This document shows, one piece after another, positions 1-6,183 of a stretch of DNA of 7,500 bases (position 1 is its first letter; each line of letters begins with the position of its first letter). Position numbers and translations under genes: made by a program. Under the pieces are notes generated by a model, which saw only the letters and a program-made list of their open reading frames with translations, was not told the origin of the DNA and made no database searches. The DNA is from Pseudomonadota bacterium (lineage in GTDB: Bacteria; Myxococcota; UBA9042; PHBI01), in NCBI GenBank assembly GCA_005772945.1, contig SXIE01000138.1, forward strand, positions 1-7,500, given 5' to 3'.

Positions 1-148
1 CCTCGGTCGCGCCCGGCGTCGGGGGCTCGGGAGGGTTCGCGGGGGTGGGCGGCGCGGGCGGCGTCGCGGCCACCTCGGCCTCGCGCTTCGTGCCGGGCCA
101 TTGAATGACCGTGGCGGTGCGCTCCTCGTCGTCCTTTTCGTTGCTCAT
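1..148 (-). CDS. Hypothetical Pro/Ala-rich protein, N-terminal part only (runs off left edge)
   Basis: An open minus-strand frame starts at the ATG at 148-146 and stays open to the window edge, giving about 49 residues that begin MSNEKDDEERTATVIQWPG. After a charged N-terminus the protein becomes very rich in proline and alanine (PPAPPTPANPPEPPTP), which looks disordered. The start is supported by a GGAGAG ribosome binding site 6 nt upstream and by a four-base ATGA overlap with the stop of the preceding gene, a usual sign of translational coupling. There is no signal peptide and no recognisable domain in the visible part. The first residues, MSNE, match those of the upstream gene product, but this is too short to prove homology. 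Function unknown; the rest of the gene lies outside the window. Confidence 0.7.
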   Translation of the reverse strand, partial: MSNEKDDEERTATVIQWPGTKREAEVAATPPAPPTPANPPEPPTPGATE

Positions 149-951
149 GCGTGCTCTCCACCCGGCGGCTCGGTGGGCGCCGCTGGCGCTGTGGCCGGTG
201 TGGCCGGTGTGGCCGCTGTGGCCGCTGTGGTAGGCCTGGTAGGCGCGGGAGCCGGTGCGGCGCCAGCGCGGCCCGTGATCAGCGACGTCATGAGCGACGG
301 CAGATCCACGCGGTAGTCGACCCGCGTCTCGGCGTCGGTGTGGGGCGCGGTCGACGGGGCGGCGTTGGCCGCGCTCGGGTTCGTGAACGCCGTGCCGAGC
401 GCCTGCACGATGCGCCCGATGAGCGGCGCGCCGTGGCGCAGCAGGAAGCGTCCGTCGATCGACACGGGCGCGGCCGGCTCGGGCGTCGCACCCGTTTGGG
501 ATGTGAGCGGCGACGCGGGCGGCGTCGGGGGGACGGCCTCCTTGAGATACGCGTGGAACGCGCCCGTGACGGCCGCGCTCGCGTGCGAGAGGAGGCGCCC
601 GGCGACCTCGGTCGCATTCGGGACGTTTGCAGGATCGCGCAAGCCTGCTTGCGCCTCGCGATCCTCGGGGGTCTTCTCGACGAAGCCACGGAAGAAGCCG
701 CGCATGAATTGGTCGGCTTTCTCGCCGAGGTTCTCGAACGAGCCGCGCTGCGGCAATTCGAGCACGCCGTCGGGGCGCTCCTCGAGGCCCAGGCGCGCCT
801 TCATCCAATCGTTCGCGAGGCCGACGATGCGTTGCTCGATGCTGCCCGCGGGGGGCCGGGCCGCCGAACCGGCCACGCGCGGTCCCTCAGCTTGGGTTTG
901 GGTGGGCGGGGGCGTCGGCGGGTCGCCTGGGCCATCACTTTCGTTGGACAT
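145..951 (-). CDS. Hypothetical protein with low-complexity Pro/Ala/Thr tail
   Basis: This encodes a 268-residue protein with no family I recognise. I place the start at the ATG at 951-949 because GGAGGT lies 5 nt upstream; the frame could be extended 18 codons to 1005, but without a comparable ribosome binding site. The layout is a Pro/Gln/Thr-rich N-terminus (1-35), a probably folded, partly helical core (about 37-138, containing IEQRIVGLANDWMKARLGL and GEKADQFMRGFFRGFVEK), a Pro-rich spacer (140-163), a second ordered block (164-226, VSIDGRFLLRHGAPLIGRIV), and a Pro/Ala/Thr tail (230-268) with 3-residue repeats AAT-AAT-PAT-PAT. There is no signal peptide or clear membrane segment, so it is probably cytoplasmic. 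Its stop overlaps the next start (ATGA), so the two Pro-rich proteins are probably coexpressed and may act together (inference). Confidence 0.75.
   Translation of the reverse strand: MSNESDGPGDPPTPPPTQTQAEGPRVAGSAARPPAGSIEQRIVGLANDWMKARLGLEERPDGVLELPQRGSFENLGEKADQFMRGFFRGFVEKTPEDREAQAGLRDPANVPNATEVAGRLLSHASAAVTGAFHAYLKEAVPPTPPASPLTSQTGATPEPAAPVSIDGRFLLRHGAPLIGRIVQALGTAFTNPSAANAAPSTAPHTDAETRVDYRVDLPSLMTSLITGRAGAAPAPAPTRPTTAATAATPATPATAPAAPTEPPGGEHA
191..244 (-). repeat. Short 9-bp tandem repeat inside the CDS
   Basis: On the plus strand four units follow without gaps: GTGGCCGGT twice (191-208) and GTGGCCGCT twice (209-226). Two decayed units follow (GTGGTAGGC, CTGGTAGGC) up to 244. The unit length keeps the frame and encodes the A-A-T / P-A-T repeats of the C-terminal tail of the protein at 145-951. 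Such tracts vary in copy number by slippage. Confidence 0.7.
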
Positions 952-970
952 CGTGACCTCCGGGAGGCGC

Positions 971-999
971 ACTGTCCCAGACCAGGGCGGCGTTGGCAA
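971..999 (-). promoter_or_regulatory. Possible promoter of the Pro-rich gene pair
   Basis: Reading the minus strand, TTGCCA (999-994) is a five-of-six match to a sigma-70 -35 box. It is followed after 17 nt by GACAGT (976-971), a weak -10 with three of six matches. A start of transcription near 964 would give a short leader that still contains the GGAGGT site at 961-956. The -10 is poor and no conservation can be checked, so this is a candidate only. Confidence 0.22.
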
Positions 1000-1062
1000 T
1001 GACATGGCGCGACCTGCGGCGGACCGCGCGCGACGCCCGGAAGGGTGGCACGGCGCTGCGCG

Positions 1063-1569
1063 TCATTCGCGACGCAGCTCTTCCTCCCAGAGCCGATACG
1101 CCGTCTCGCGCATCCCGAGCGCGGCGTAGGTCGCCTGGGCGCGCGTGTTGTCGCGCTCGACGTAGAGGCGAATGCCGGCGACGGGCTCGGGGTGGGTGGC
1201 GACGCGCGCGCGCACGGCCTCGTGGAGGGCGCGATAGACGCCGCCGCGCCGCGCCTCCGGAAAGACGTAGACCGATTGGATCCAGAGCCACCAACCGTTG
1301 CGCCAGTCCGACCACTCGTAGGTGACGAGCAGGTGCCCGACGACCCGCCCGTTCGCGTCGGCGACGAGGTAGAAGCCTTTCTGCGGATCGGACAGGACCG
1401 CGTCGACCCCGGCGGCGAGGCGTGCCGGGTCGAGCACGAGCTGCTCGGTCTCGAAGGCCATCTGAGCGTTGCCCGCGACGAGCGCCTCCCGGTCAGCGGG
1501 CGTCGCCTGGCGTACGCCCAATGGCACGGTGAGCTTGACGGTGAGCTTGTCGGAGGGGGCGGCGTTCAT
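1063..1569 (-). CDS. GNAT family N-acetyltransferase
   Basis: A 168-residue protein with the full GNAT fold, which transfers an acetyl group from acetyl-CoA to an amine of an unknown substrate. Visible parts are beta-strand motifs near the N-terminus (LGVRQATPADREAL, 17-30; FYLVADANGRVVGHLLVTYEW, 66-86), the acetyl-CoA motif A (QSVYVFPEARRGGVYRAL, 98-115, where RRGGVY sits at the pyrophosphate-binding loop) and motif B (IRLYVERDNTRAQATYAALGM, 133-153), with the usual N-x-x-A-x-x-x-Y before the GM turn. The aromatic stretch SDWRNGWWLWI (87-97) occurs in a common bacterial GNAT subgroup of undefined substrate. The ATG at 1569 is chosen because homology starts soon after it; its ribosome binding site is weak (AGGA, 9 nt away). 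It lies 107 bp downstream of the halogenase fusion gene on the same strand. Cytoplasmic. Confidence 0.9.
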   Translation of the reverse strand: MNAAPSDKLTVKLTVPLGVRQATPADREALVAGNAQMAFETEQLVLDPARLAAGVDAVLSDPQKGFYLVADANGRVVGHLLVTYEWSDWRNGWWLWIQSVYVFPEARRGGVYRALHEAVRARVATHPEPVAGIRLYVERDNTRAQATYAALGMRETAYRLWEEELRRE

Positions 1570-1594
1570 GAGGGGCGGTCCTGGCGCGGGGTGG

Positions 1595-1609
1595 CATATT
1601 CGGAATGTG
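1595..1609. promoter_or_regulatory. Imperfect 15-bp palindrome upstream of the GNAT gene
   Basis: The plus-strand sequence CATATTCGGAATGTG is a near palindrome around one central base, with six of seven pairs matching. It lies 26 bp before the GNAT start codon in an AT-rich dip of an otherwise very GC-rich region. It may be an operator. No core promoter can be assigned with confidence around it. Confidence 0.25.
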
Positions 1610-1621
1610 ACATGGGTCTTT

Positions 1622-1643
1622 GCGAGAGTGACGCCACTCTCGC
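1622..1643. other. Perfect 9-bp hairpin between halogenase fusion gene and GNAT gene
   Basis: GCGAGAGTG (1622-1630) and CACTCTCGC (1635-1643) are exact inverse complements around a 4-base loop. The hairpin lies 33 bp beyond the stop of the halogenase fusion gene in the direction of transcription. No T-tract follows on either strand (the minus strand continues AAAGACCC), so it is not a canonical intrinsic terminator. It could be a T-less terminator, an RNA-stabilising 3' hairpin of the upstream message, or a protein site. Confidence 0.5.
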
Positions 1644-1676
1644 GGGCCGCCCGGTCCGCCCGGTCCGCCAGGTGCG

Positions 1677-4619
1677 TCAGGCCTCGGGTACGAGCAGCCC
1701 TGGGTTGAGGAGCCCGCGCGGGTCGTGGGTGGCCTTGAGCGCCCGCCATGTCGCCATCGTGGCCGCTCCGAATTGGCGTTCGAGGAAGGCCGCGTCGGTC
1801 GGCTCGATCCCCATCAAATAGATGCGACCACCCGCCGCGTGCGCGAGATCGACCAGCGGCGCGAGGGCCGCACAGGCGCGCGCCGCCTCGCGCTCGGGCA
1901 CCTCCGGGCGCAAGGCGAGCATCACGGCGTGGGTCGCCCCGGGCGGCAGCGGCGCGAGCGGAAAACGGGTGGCGGCCGGCAGCGGCATGATCGAGCTGCC
2001 GAGGGGGAAGTACGCCGCCATCGGCGAGTCGGTAATCGCGTGATGGATCGTGGCGAGCGCGCTGCGTCCGCGCGCATCGAGCGGCAAGACCAGCTCGAGA
2101 TCGGGCGAGGGGAGTGCCCAGCGCGCGTCGGGCGGCTCGGAAAGCTTGTCGAAGTATGCAAGGGTTTCGGGCGGGCCGGAGCGGGCACGGAGGCCTTCGA
2201 AGTCGCCTACGCCGCCGGCGCCCGCCCTGGGTTCGTCGCGTCCGAAATGCCCGGCCGCCGCCGCCACGGGCGCGTTCGGCGCATAGAGGAGCCGCGCGCG
2301 CAGGTAGTCGAAGCGACCCTGGGCGAGGATGACCGGCGTGTCGTCGAGAAATGCGTCGAGCGTCGGCCAGAGGATGACGCGAGCGGTCAGATCGTCGGGC
2401 GTGCGCGTCGTCTCGAGCAGGACCTCGGTCACGATCCCGAGCTGCCCTCGCCCCGCCAGCGACCAATCAAAAAGCGCATCGCCGGGGCGCACGCGATGCC
2501 GGGTGCCATCGGGGGTCATGACGACGAGCTCGCGCACGCCGTCGAGTTGCAGCCCGAGGCGGTGCGAGGTGTCGCCGAAGCCGCCGACGGCGAGGGTGCC
2601 GCCGACGCTGGTTCTGCCGTTGTCGGTCAGGACCTTGGGACGTCGCCCCGTCGCGCGCAGGTGACGCCAGAGCTCGAGCCACCAGAGGCCCGCTTCGACG
2701 CGCACGGTCTCGCCCGCGGGGTCGTCGGCCACGATGCGACTCAGTCCGCGCAGGTCGAGGACGACGCCGTCGTCGATGAGCGTCTGCCCGCCCGCGCTGT
2801 GGCCGGCGCCGCGCACCTTGTAGCGGATCCCGCGTCGCGCGAGCATCTGGACGCACTCGGCGAGCTGGCCCTGGTCGCGCGGGCGCAGCGCGATGACCGG
2901 CGTCTTGGAGCGCAGCTTGCCGAAGTCCAGGCTCGGGTTGGTCGTGAAGTCCGGCGGCAGCGTGCGCAGGACGCGCCCGGGGACCGCCGTGACGCCATGC
3001 TCCTTGGCCCAGAACGCGAGCGCCTCCTCAGTGCGCCCGCGCGTCGGGACCGCGCGCTGCATCGTGCCCGCCATCTTGACCAGCCAGCTCGCGTCGTCGT
3101 GGACCAGGCCGTCGAGGAAGCGGCGGTCGTTGGCGCAGGCCGCGAGCGCGTCGGCATGCGGCACGGCGCGCTCGACCATGGCGCCGCGCAGGGTCGTCAG
3201 CTCGCCCCAATCGGCGCGCGATAGTTGGTGTCCCAACCTTTCCGGAGCGTCGGGGCGGAGCCCCTGACCGAGCAGCATGATGTCGAGACCGCGTGGTCCG
3301 AAGACGGCGTCGCCCGCGAAGGTCGGCGGCGACGGGCGCGCCGAGAACGGGCCGTTCGCGCGGAAGTCGGCGATGGTTTCGGCGAGCGGGCCGAGGTCGG
3401 TGTCGGCGCGGGCGGCGCGCCAGAACGGCGTGTCCTTCTTGCGGTTGAAGCGATAGTGGACCGCGAGGAACCAGCGCAGCCAATCCCAGTGGCCGCCGAT
3501 CTCGCTGACGACGCGCGCGGCGCCCTGGCCGCCGGATTGCACGAGCGCGAGGAGGCGCGAGATCCCGATGACGACCATGTGGAGTGCGGTCGACTCGAGC
3601 GGCTCGACGAAGCCGTAGGCATTGCCGATGGCGACGACGTTGCCGCGCACGAAGTCGCTGCGGCGGCCCGCGCGGAAGCGGACGGTCTTGAAACCGTGGA
3701 CCCCCGGGAAGCGCTCGGCGAGCTCGGCTGCGGCCTGATCGGGCGTCAGGAACGCCGACGCGAAGACGTAGCCCAGGTGGTCCTCGCCGCGCATCGGGAT
3801 GGTCCAGCACCAGCCCGCGTCCATGGTCGTCGCGGTCGTGTAGGGCTTGATCGGCCCGCCGTGCGGTCGGACGCAGGTGACGGCCGTGTCGGTGACGAGG
3901 CTCGACGCGAAGGACTCGAACGGAACACCGAGCGCGTCGCCGAGCAGCAGCGAGCGAAAGCCAGTGCAGTCGACGTAGAGGTCGAAGGCGAGCTCGCGGC
4001 CGTCGTCGGCGATGAGCCGCGTGACGTGCGTCGGGGCGCCGGAGGCGTCGCGTGCAACCTCGACGCGCGCGAGCGTCGCCGAAAGGTGTTGTACACCAAC
4101 TATTCTCGCACGTCGGTGCAGCGCCGCGACGAGGCGCTCGTTGTCGAGGTGGTAAGCGAGGCGCGTCTCGCGCATGAGCGACTGCAGGCGCGGCGTCGCC
4201 GGTGTCCCGAGCCGCACGATCGGGCCCTTGCCCGCGCTCATCAGCTGCGAGCTCGCAGCGTAGCGCAGCGTCGCGCCGTCGTGCCGGACCGCGTCCGCCA
4301 AGTCCCCGTCACCAAAGGCGTAATTGAAGTAATAATCCGGCGCCGGGTCGCCCCATTCGAAGCGGATCCCGAGCTTCCAAGTCGGCTCGACCTCGCGGTA
4401 GAACGCGTGCGGCTCGATGCCGAGATACCCGTGGAGGAACGCGACCAGCGGCGGGGTCGTCGCCTCGCCCACGCCGATGATCGGGATGGTCGGCGACTCG
4501 ACCAGCGTCACCTCGAGCTCGGGGCGCAGCTCGCGCAGCGCCAGCGCGGTCAGGAGCCCCGCCGTCCCGCCACCGATGATGCCGACCCGCTCGGGTCGGA
4601 ACGCGCGCTCGTGGATCAT
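1677..4619 (-). CDS. Two-enzyme fusion: flavin-dependent halogenase + cytokinin-dehydrogenase-like FAD oxidoreductase
   Basis: The product has 980 residues. Residues 1 to about 490 are a complete flavin-dependent (tryptophan-type) halogenase: FAD motif GGGTAG (16-21), catalytic lysine K82 in TWKLGIRFEWG, VDCTGFRSLL (216-225), the halogenase signature WCWTIP (270-275, W-x-W-x-I-P), glutamate E342 in VEPLESTAL, and HYRFNRKKDTPFW (388-400). K82 and E342 correspond to PrnA K79 and E346. Such enzymes use FADH2, O2 and halide to halogenate an aromatic ring. After a linker (about 490-560), residues 560-740 form a PCMH-type FAD domain: GAGHSAGGQ (604-612), whose H607 matches the histidine that binds FAD covalently in cytokinin dehydrogenases, and SVGGTLAVGGFG (671-682). 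A substrate-cap region follows, then the typical end DPRGLLNPG (966-974). The frame is unbroken. Internal ATGs at residues 481, 515 and 520 lack ribosome binding sites, so a true fusion is likely. Substrate unknown; cytoplasmic. Confidence 0.9.
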   Translation of the reverse strand: MIHERAFRPERVGIIGGGTAGLLTALALRELRPELEVTLVESPTIPIIGVGEATTPPLVAFLHGYLGIEPHAFYREVEPTWKLGIRFEWGDPAPDYYFNYAFGDGDLADAVRHDGATLRYAASSQLMSAGKGPIVRLGTPATPRLQSLMRETRLAYHLDNERLVAALHRRARIVGVQHLSATLARVEVARDASGAPTHVTRLIADDGRELAFDLYVDCTGFRSLLLGDALGVPFESFASSLVTDTAVTCVRPHGGPIKPYTTATTMDAGWCWTIPMRGEDHLGYVFASAFLTPDQAAAELAERFPGVHGFKTVRFRAGRRSDFVRGNVVAIGNAYGFVEPLESTALHMVVIGISRLLALVQSGGQGAARVVSEIGGHWDWLRWFLAVHYRFNRKKDTPFWRAARADTDLGPLAETIADFRANGPFSARPSPPTFAGDAVFGPRGLDIMLLGQGLRPDAPERLGHQLSRADWGELTTLRGAMVERAVPHADALAACANDRRFLDGLVHDDASWLVKMAGTMQRAVPTRGRTEEALAFWAKEHGVTAVPGRVLRTLPPDFTTNPSLDFGKLRSKTPVIALRPRDQGQLAECVQMLARRGIRYKVRGAGHSAGGQTLIDDGVVLDLRGLSRIVADDPAGETVRVEAGLWWLELWRHLRATGRRPKVLTDNGRTSVGGTLAVGGFGDTSHRLGLQLDGVRELVVMTPDGTRHRVRPGDALFDWSLAGRGQLGIVTEVLLETTRTPDDLTARVILWPTLDAFLDDTPVILAQGRFDYLRARLLYAPNAPVAAAAGHFGRDEPRAGAGGVGDFEGLRARSGPPETLAYFDKLSEPPDARWALPSPDLELVLPLDARGRSALATIHHAITDSPMAAYFPLGSSIMPLPAATRFPLAPLPPGATHAVMLALRPEVPEREAARACAALAPLVDLAHAAGGRIYLMGIEPTDAAFLERQFGAATMATWRALKATHDPRGLLNPGLLVPEA

Positions 4620-4626
4620 CGGCGCG

Positions 4627-5976
4627 TCAGAACCGGAGGACCATCGCGCCCGTCCCCGGCGCCTTCGCGAAGGGCGGCGGGCTCTCGCTGCTCTGCGTCG
4701 CCAGCACCGCGGCCGTGACGCCGCCCGCGACCGCCACGCCGATGATGGTCCAGAACCACCACTTGCCGACGATGCTGCCGCTGGCGGCCTTGCCGCCCTT
4801 GTTTTCCTTGCCGCCCAGCGCCGTCACCCAGTCGATGTCGAAGGTCGCCGCCACCGCCGCCGCCAGCGCATCGCTCTTCCCCGCGGTCGCGTCGAGCCCC
4901 TCGACGACGCGGTGCGCGACCAGGCGTTGGGTCGGCACGTGAAAGAGCGCGAGCGTCAGGCGCTTGGCGGCCGGCGGACCCTCCATGCGCGTGACGAGCA
5001 CGGTCTCGGCGCGAAACAGCGTTCCGAGCTGCGCGACCGCGTCGCCGCCCTTGCCCTCCATCGGATCGCCGGCGCTCTCTGCCGCCGCCAGCTCCTTGCC
5101 CAGCTTAGGTTTCAGCTCGTCGAGCAGCAGCTTGCGGCGCGCCATCGGGAGCTTCAGCTCGCGGTGCAGGGGCTTGTCCTTGGCGAGGTCGATGCGGCTC
5201 GTCACGCGCTCGTAGCCCGCCTTGCTGACCGTCACCAGGTGCGGTCCAACGACGAGATCGCGGAGGTCCTTGGTGGCGAGCGGCGAGATCCCGCGGAACT
5301 TCCCGTCCACGAAGACCTCGGCGAACGAGGGATCGGTCGCGATGTCCACGCCCCCGAATGGGCGCGCGGCGACGTCTTTGGTGGCCTGCTCGAAGAGCGC
5401 GCGGGCCGTCGCACCGAGCCGGTCACTGTCGGCACCCCAGATCGCCGCCTCGGCGAAGGTCGCGAGCGCGCCCTTCCGGTCGCCGCTCAGCGTCTGCGAT
5501 TCGCCGAGGGCCAACAGCACCGCCGGATACGTCACGGCGGGCTGATCGACGACCGCGAGGCTCTCCTCGTAGAGCTTCTTGGCGCTCTCGTATTGATCGG
5601 CCGCGTCGCGGTAGTCCTTGGCGTCGAAGGAGGCCTTGCCCGCTTGCGAAATCCCCTGTGCGGTCGCGACGTTCTGGCGGTCGCGCGTCTCGCCGCCGGC
5701 GTTGAGCGAGGCGTTGACGTCGTGCACCTGGTAGTCGCGCTCGCCCCGCTTGTTGGTGTGGTCGGCGACGGCCACGCGCAGCGCCAGGAGCAGCTCGGCG
5801 TTCTCCTTGGCGTCCGGCGACAGGTCGACGACGACCAGCGGGCGCGCGTCCGGCGAGCGCGGGGCCGCCCCGAATGCGGCCGGTGCGGGCAGCGCCAGCA
5901 GCGTGGCGAGCAGGCCGGCGCAGCAGCGGACCGCGCGCGATCGTGAAGAAAGAGGCCGTTGGGCTGAACGCGACAT
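4627..5976 (-). CDS. Exported TPR-like / PEGA-domain protein with C-terminal membrane anchor
   Basis: A 449-residue protein. The start at 5976 is supported by GGAG 7 nt upstream and by a signal peptide directly after it: basic start, hydrophobic CAGLLATLLALPAPAAFGA (19-37), likely cut after F-G-A. Residues about 105-200 look like TPR helices (GKASFDAKDYRDAADQYESA, 113-132; LALGESQTLSGDRKGALATF, 155-174). Residues about 208-275 are a PEGA domain (VDIATDPSFAEVFVDGKFRG, then GPHLVTVSKAGYE), a beta-sandwich often found at cell surfaces. A variable domain follows (280-385), then one membrane span KWWFWTIIGVAVAGGVTAAVLA (405-426) and a 23-residue tail. This architecture is common in myxobacteria, with unknown function. 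Its stop lies 7 nt before the halogenase fusion start, so the two are almost certainly cotranscribed, although the functional link between an exported protein and a cytoplasmic enzyme is unclear. Confidence 0.85.
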   Translation of the reverse strand: MSRSAQRPLSSRSRAVRCCAGLLATLLALPAPAAFGAAPRSPDARPLVVVDLSPDAKENAELLLALRVAVADHTNKRGERDYQVHDVNASLNAGGETRDRQNVATAQGISQAGKASFDAKDYRDAADQYESAKKLYEESLAVVDQPAVTYPAVLLALGESQTLSGDRKGALATFAEAAIWGADSDRLGATARALFEQATKDVAARPFGGVDIATDPSFAEVFVDGKFRGISPLATKDLRDLVVGPHLVTVSKAGYERVTSRIDLAKDKPLHRELKLPMARRKLLLDELKPKLGKELAAAESAGDPMEGKGGDAVAQLGTLFRAETVLVTRMEGPPAAKRLTLALFHVPTQRLVAHRVVEGLDATAGKSDALAAAVAATFDIDWVTALGGKENKGGKAASGSIVGKWWFWTIIGVAVAGGVTAAVLATQSSESPPPFAKAPGTGAMVLRF

Positions 5977-6005
5977 GACCGCTCCGAGGGCGAAGGACCG
6001 CGACG

Positions 6006-6034
6006 AAACTAACCCAGCGCCGGTACCTCCGCAA
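6006..6034 (-). promoter_or_regulatory. Weak candidate promoter for the PEGA-halogenase operon
   Basis: Minus strand: TTGCGG (6034-6029), 17 nt, then TAGTTT (6011-6006). Each box matches the sigma-70 consensus at only three of six positions. The position fits a leader of roughly 20 nt before the ATG at 5976. Listed because the operon must start nearby; low confidence. Confidence 0.18.
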
Positions 6035-6086
6035 CGTCTCCGGGCCGCTGGGCGTGCGGTGGTCATCGTGACGAAGCAGGCCAATC

Positions 6087-6116
6087 TTGTGACATCGGTG
6101 ATTCTGATGTTATCTT
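6087..6116 (+). promoter_or_regulatory. Candidate promoter for the membrane hydroxylase gene
   Basis: TTGTGA (6087-6092), 18 nt spacer, then TATCTT (6111-6116); each box matches sigma-70 consensus at four of six positions. It sits in the local AT-rich dip. Transcription starting near 6123 would leave a leader of about 65 nt that includes the ribosome-site hairpin at 6152-6183. Confidence 0.35.
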
Positions 6117-6151
6117 TTTGCCGTTGTGGCGAACGACACGTCTGGCTAGAT

Positions 6152-6183
6152 CCTCCGGCGGACCGCGGATACTCGCACGGAGG
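6152..6183 (+). promoter_or_regulatory. Potential hairpin masking the ribosome binding site of the hydroxylase gene
   Basis: CCTCCG (6152-6157) is an exact inverse complement of CGGAGG (6178-6183), which contains the Shine-Dalgarno GGAGG placed 5 nt before the ATG at 6189. The stem can extend inward by three pairs (GCG 6158-6160 with CGC 6174-6176) across a single bulged A at 6177, leaving a 13-nt loop. In RNA this 9-pair stem would hide the ribosome binding site. Whether it acts as a control element is inference. Confidence 0.4.

Noticed and set aside
151..1002. 283-codon plus-strand frame opposite the Pro-rich protein gene
   Set aside because: It is almost entirely Arg/Gly-rich with tandem RCG-type repeats from the 9-bp repeat; no ribosome binding site and no motif.
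1651..1668. Two copies of CCGGTCCGC in the gap before the GNAT gene
   Set aside because: Only two 9-bp units in GC-rich DNA; not enough to call a functional repeat.
1570..2466. N-terminal extension of the GNAT frame up to 2466 on the minus strand
   Set aside because: The extension overlaps the end of the halogenase fusion gene in another frame and is Arg/Ala-rich without similarity to anything. The GNAT fold starts just after the ATG at 1569.
1725..3224. 499-codon open frame on the plus strand
   Set aside because: It lies opposite the halogenase-oxidoreductase gene, whose motifs are clear. The translation is rich in Arg/Gly/Glu without motifs, as expected for an antisense frame in GC-rich DNA.
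3225..4718. 497-codon open frame on the plus strand
   Set aside because: Antisense to the halogenase domain; its composition is dominated by Arg, Glu, Ala and Val with no domain signature and no convincing ribosome binding site.
4417..5946. 509-codon open frame on the plus strand
   Set aside because: Antisense to the PEGA gene, and it crosses the boundary between two real genes; no recognisable motif.
6168..6173. GATACT as -10 box for the hydroxylase gene
   Set aside because: The transcript would start near 6180, inside the Shine-Dalgarno sequence, and no acceptable -35 lies upstream.
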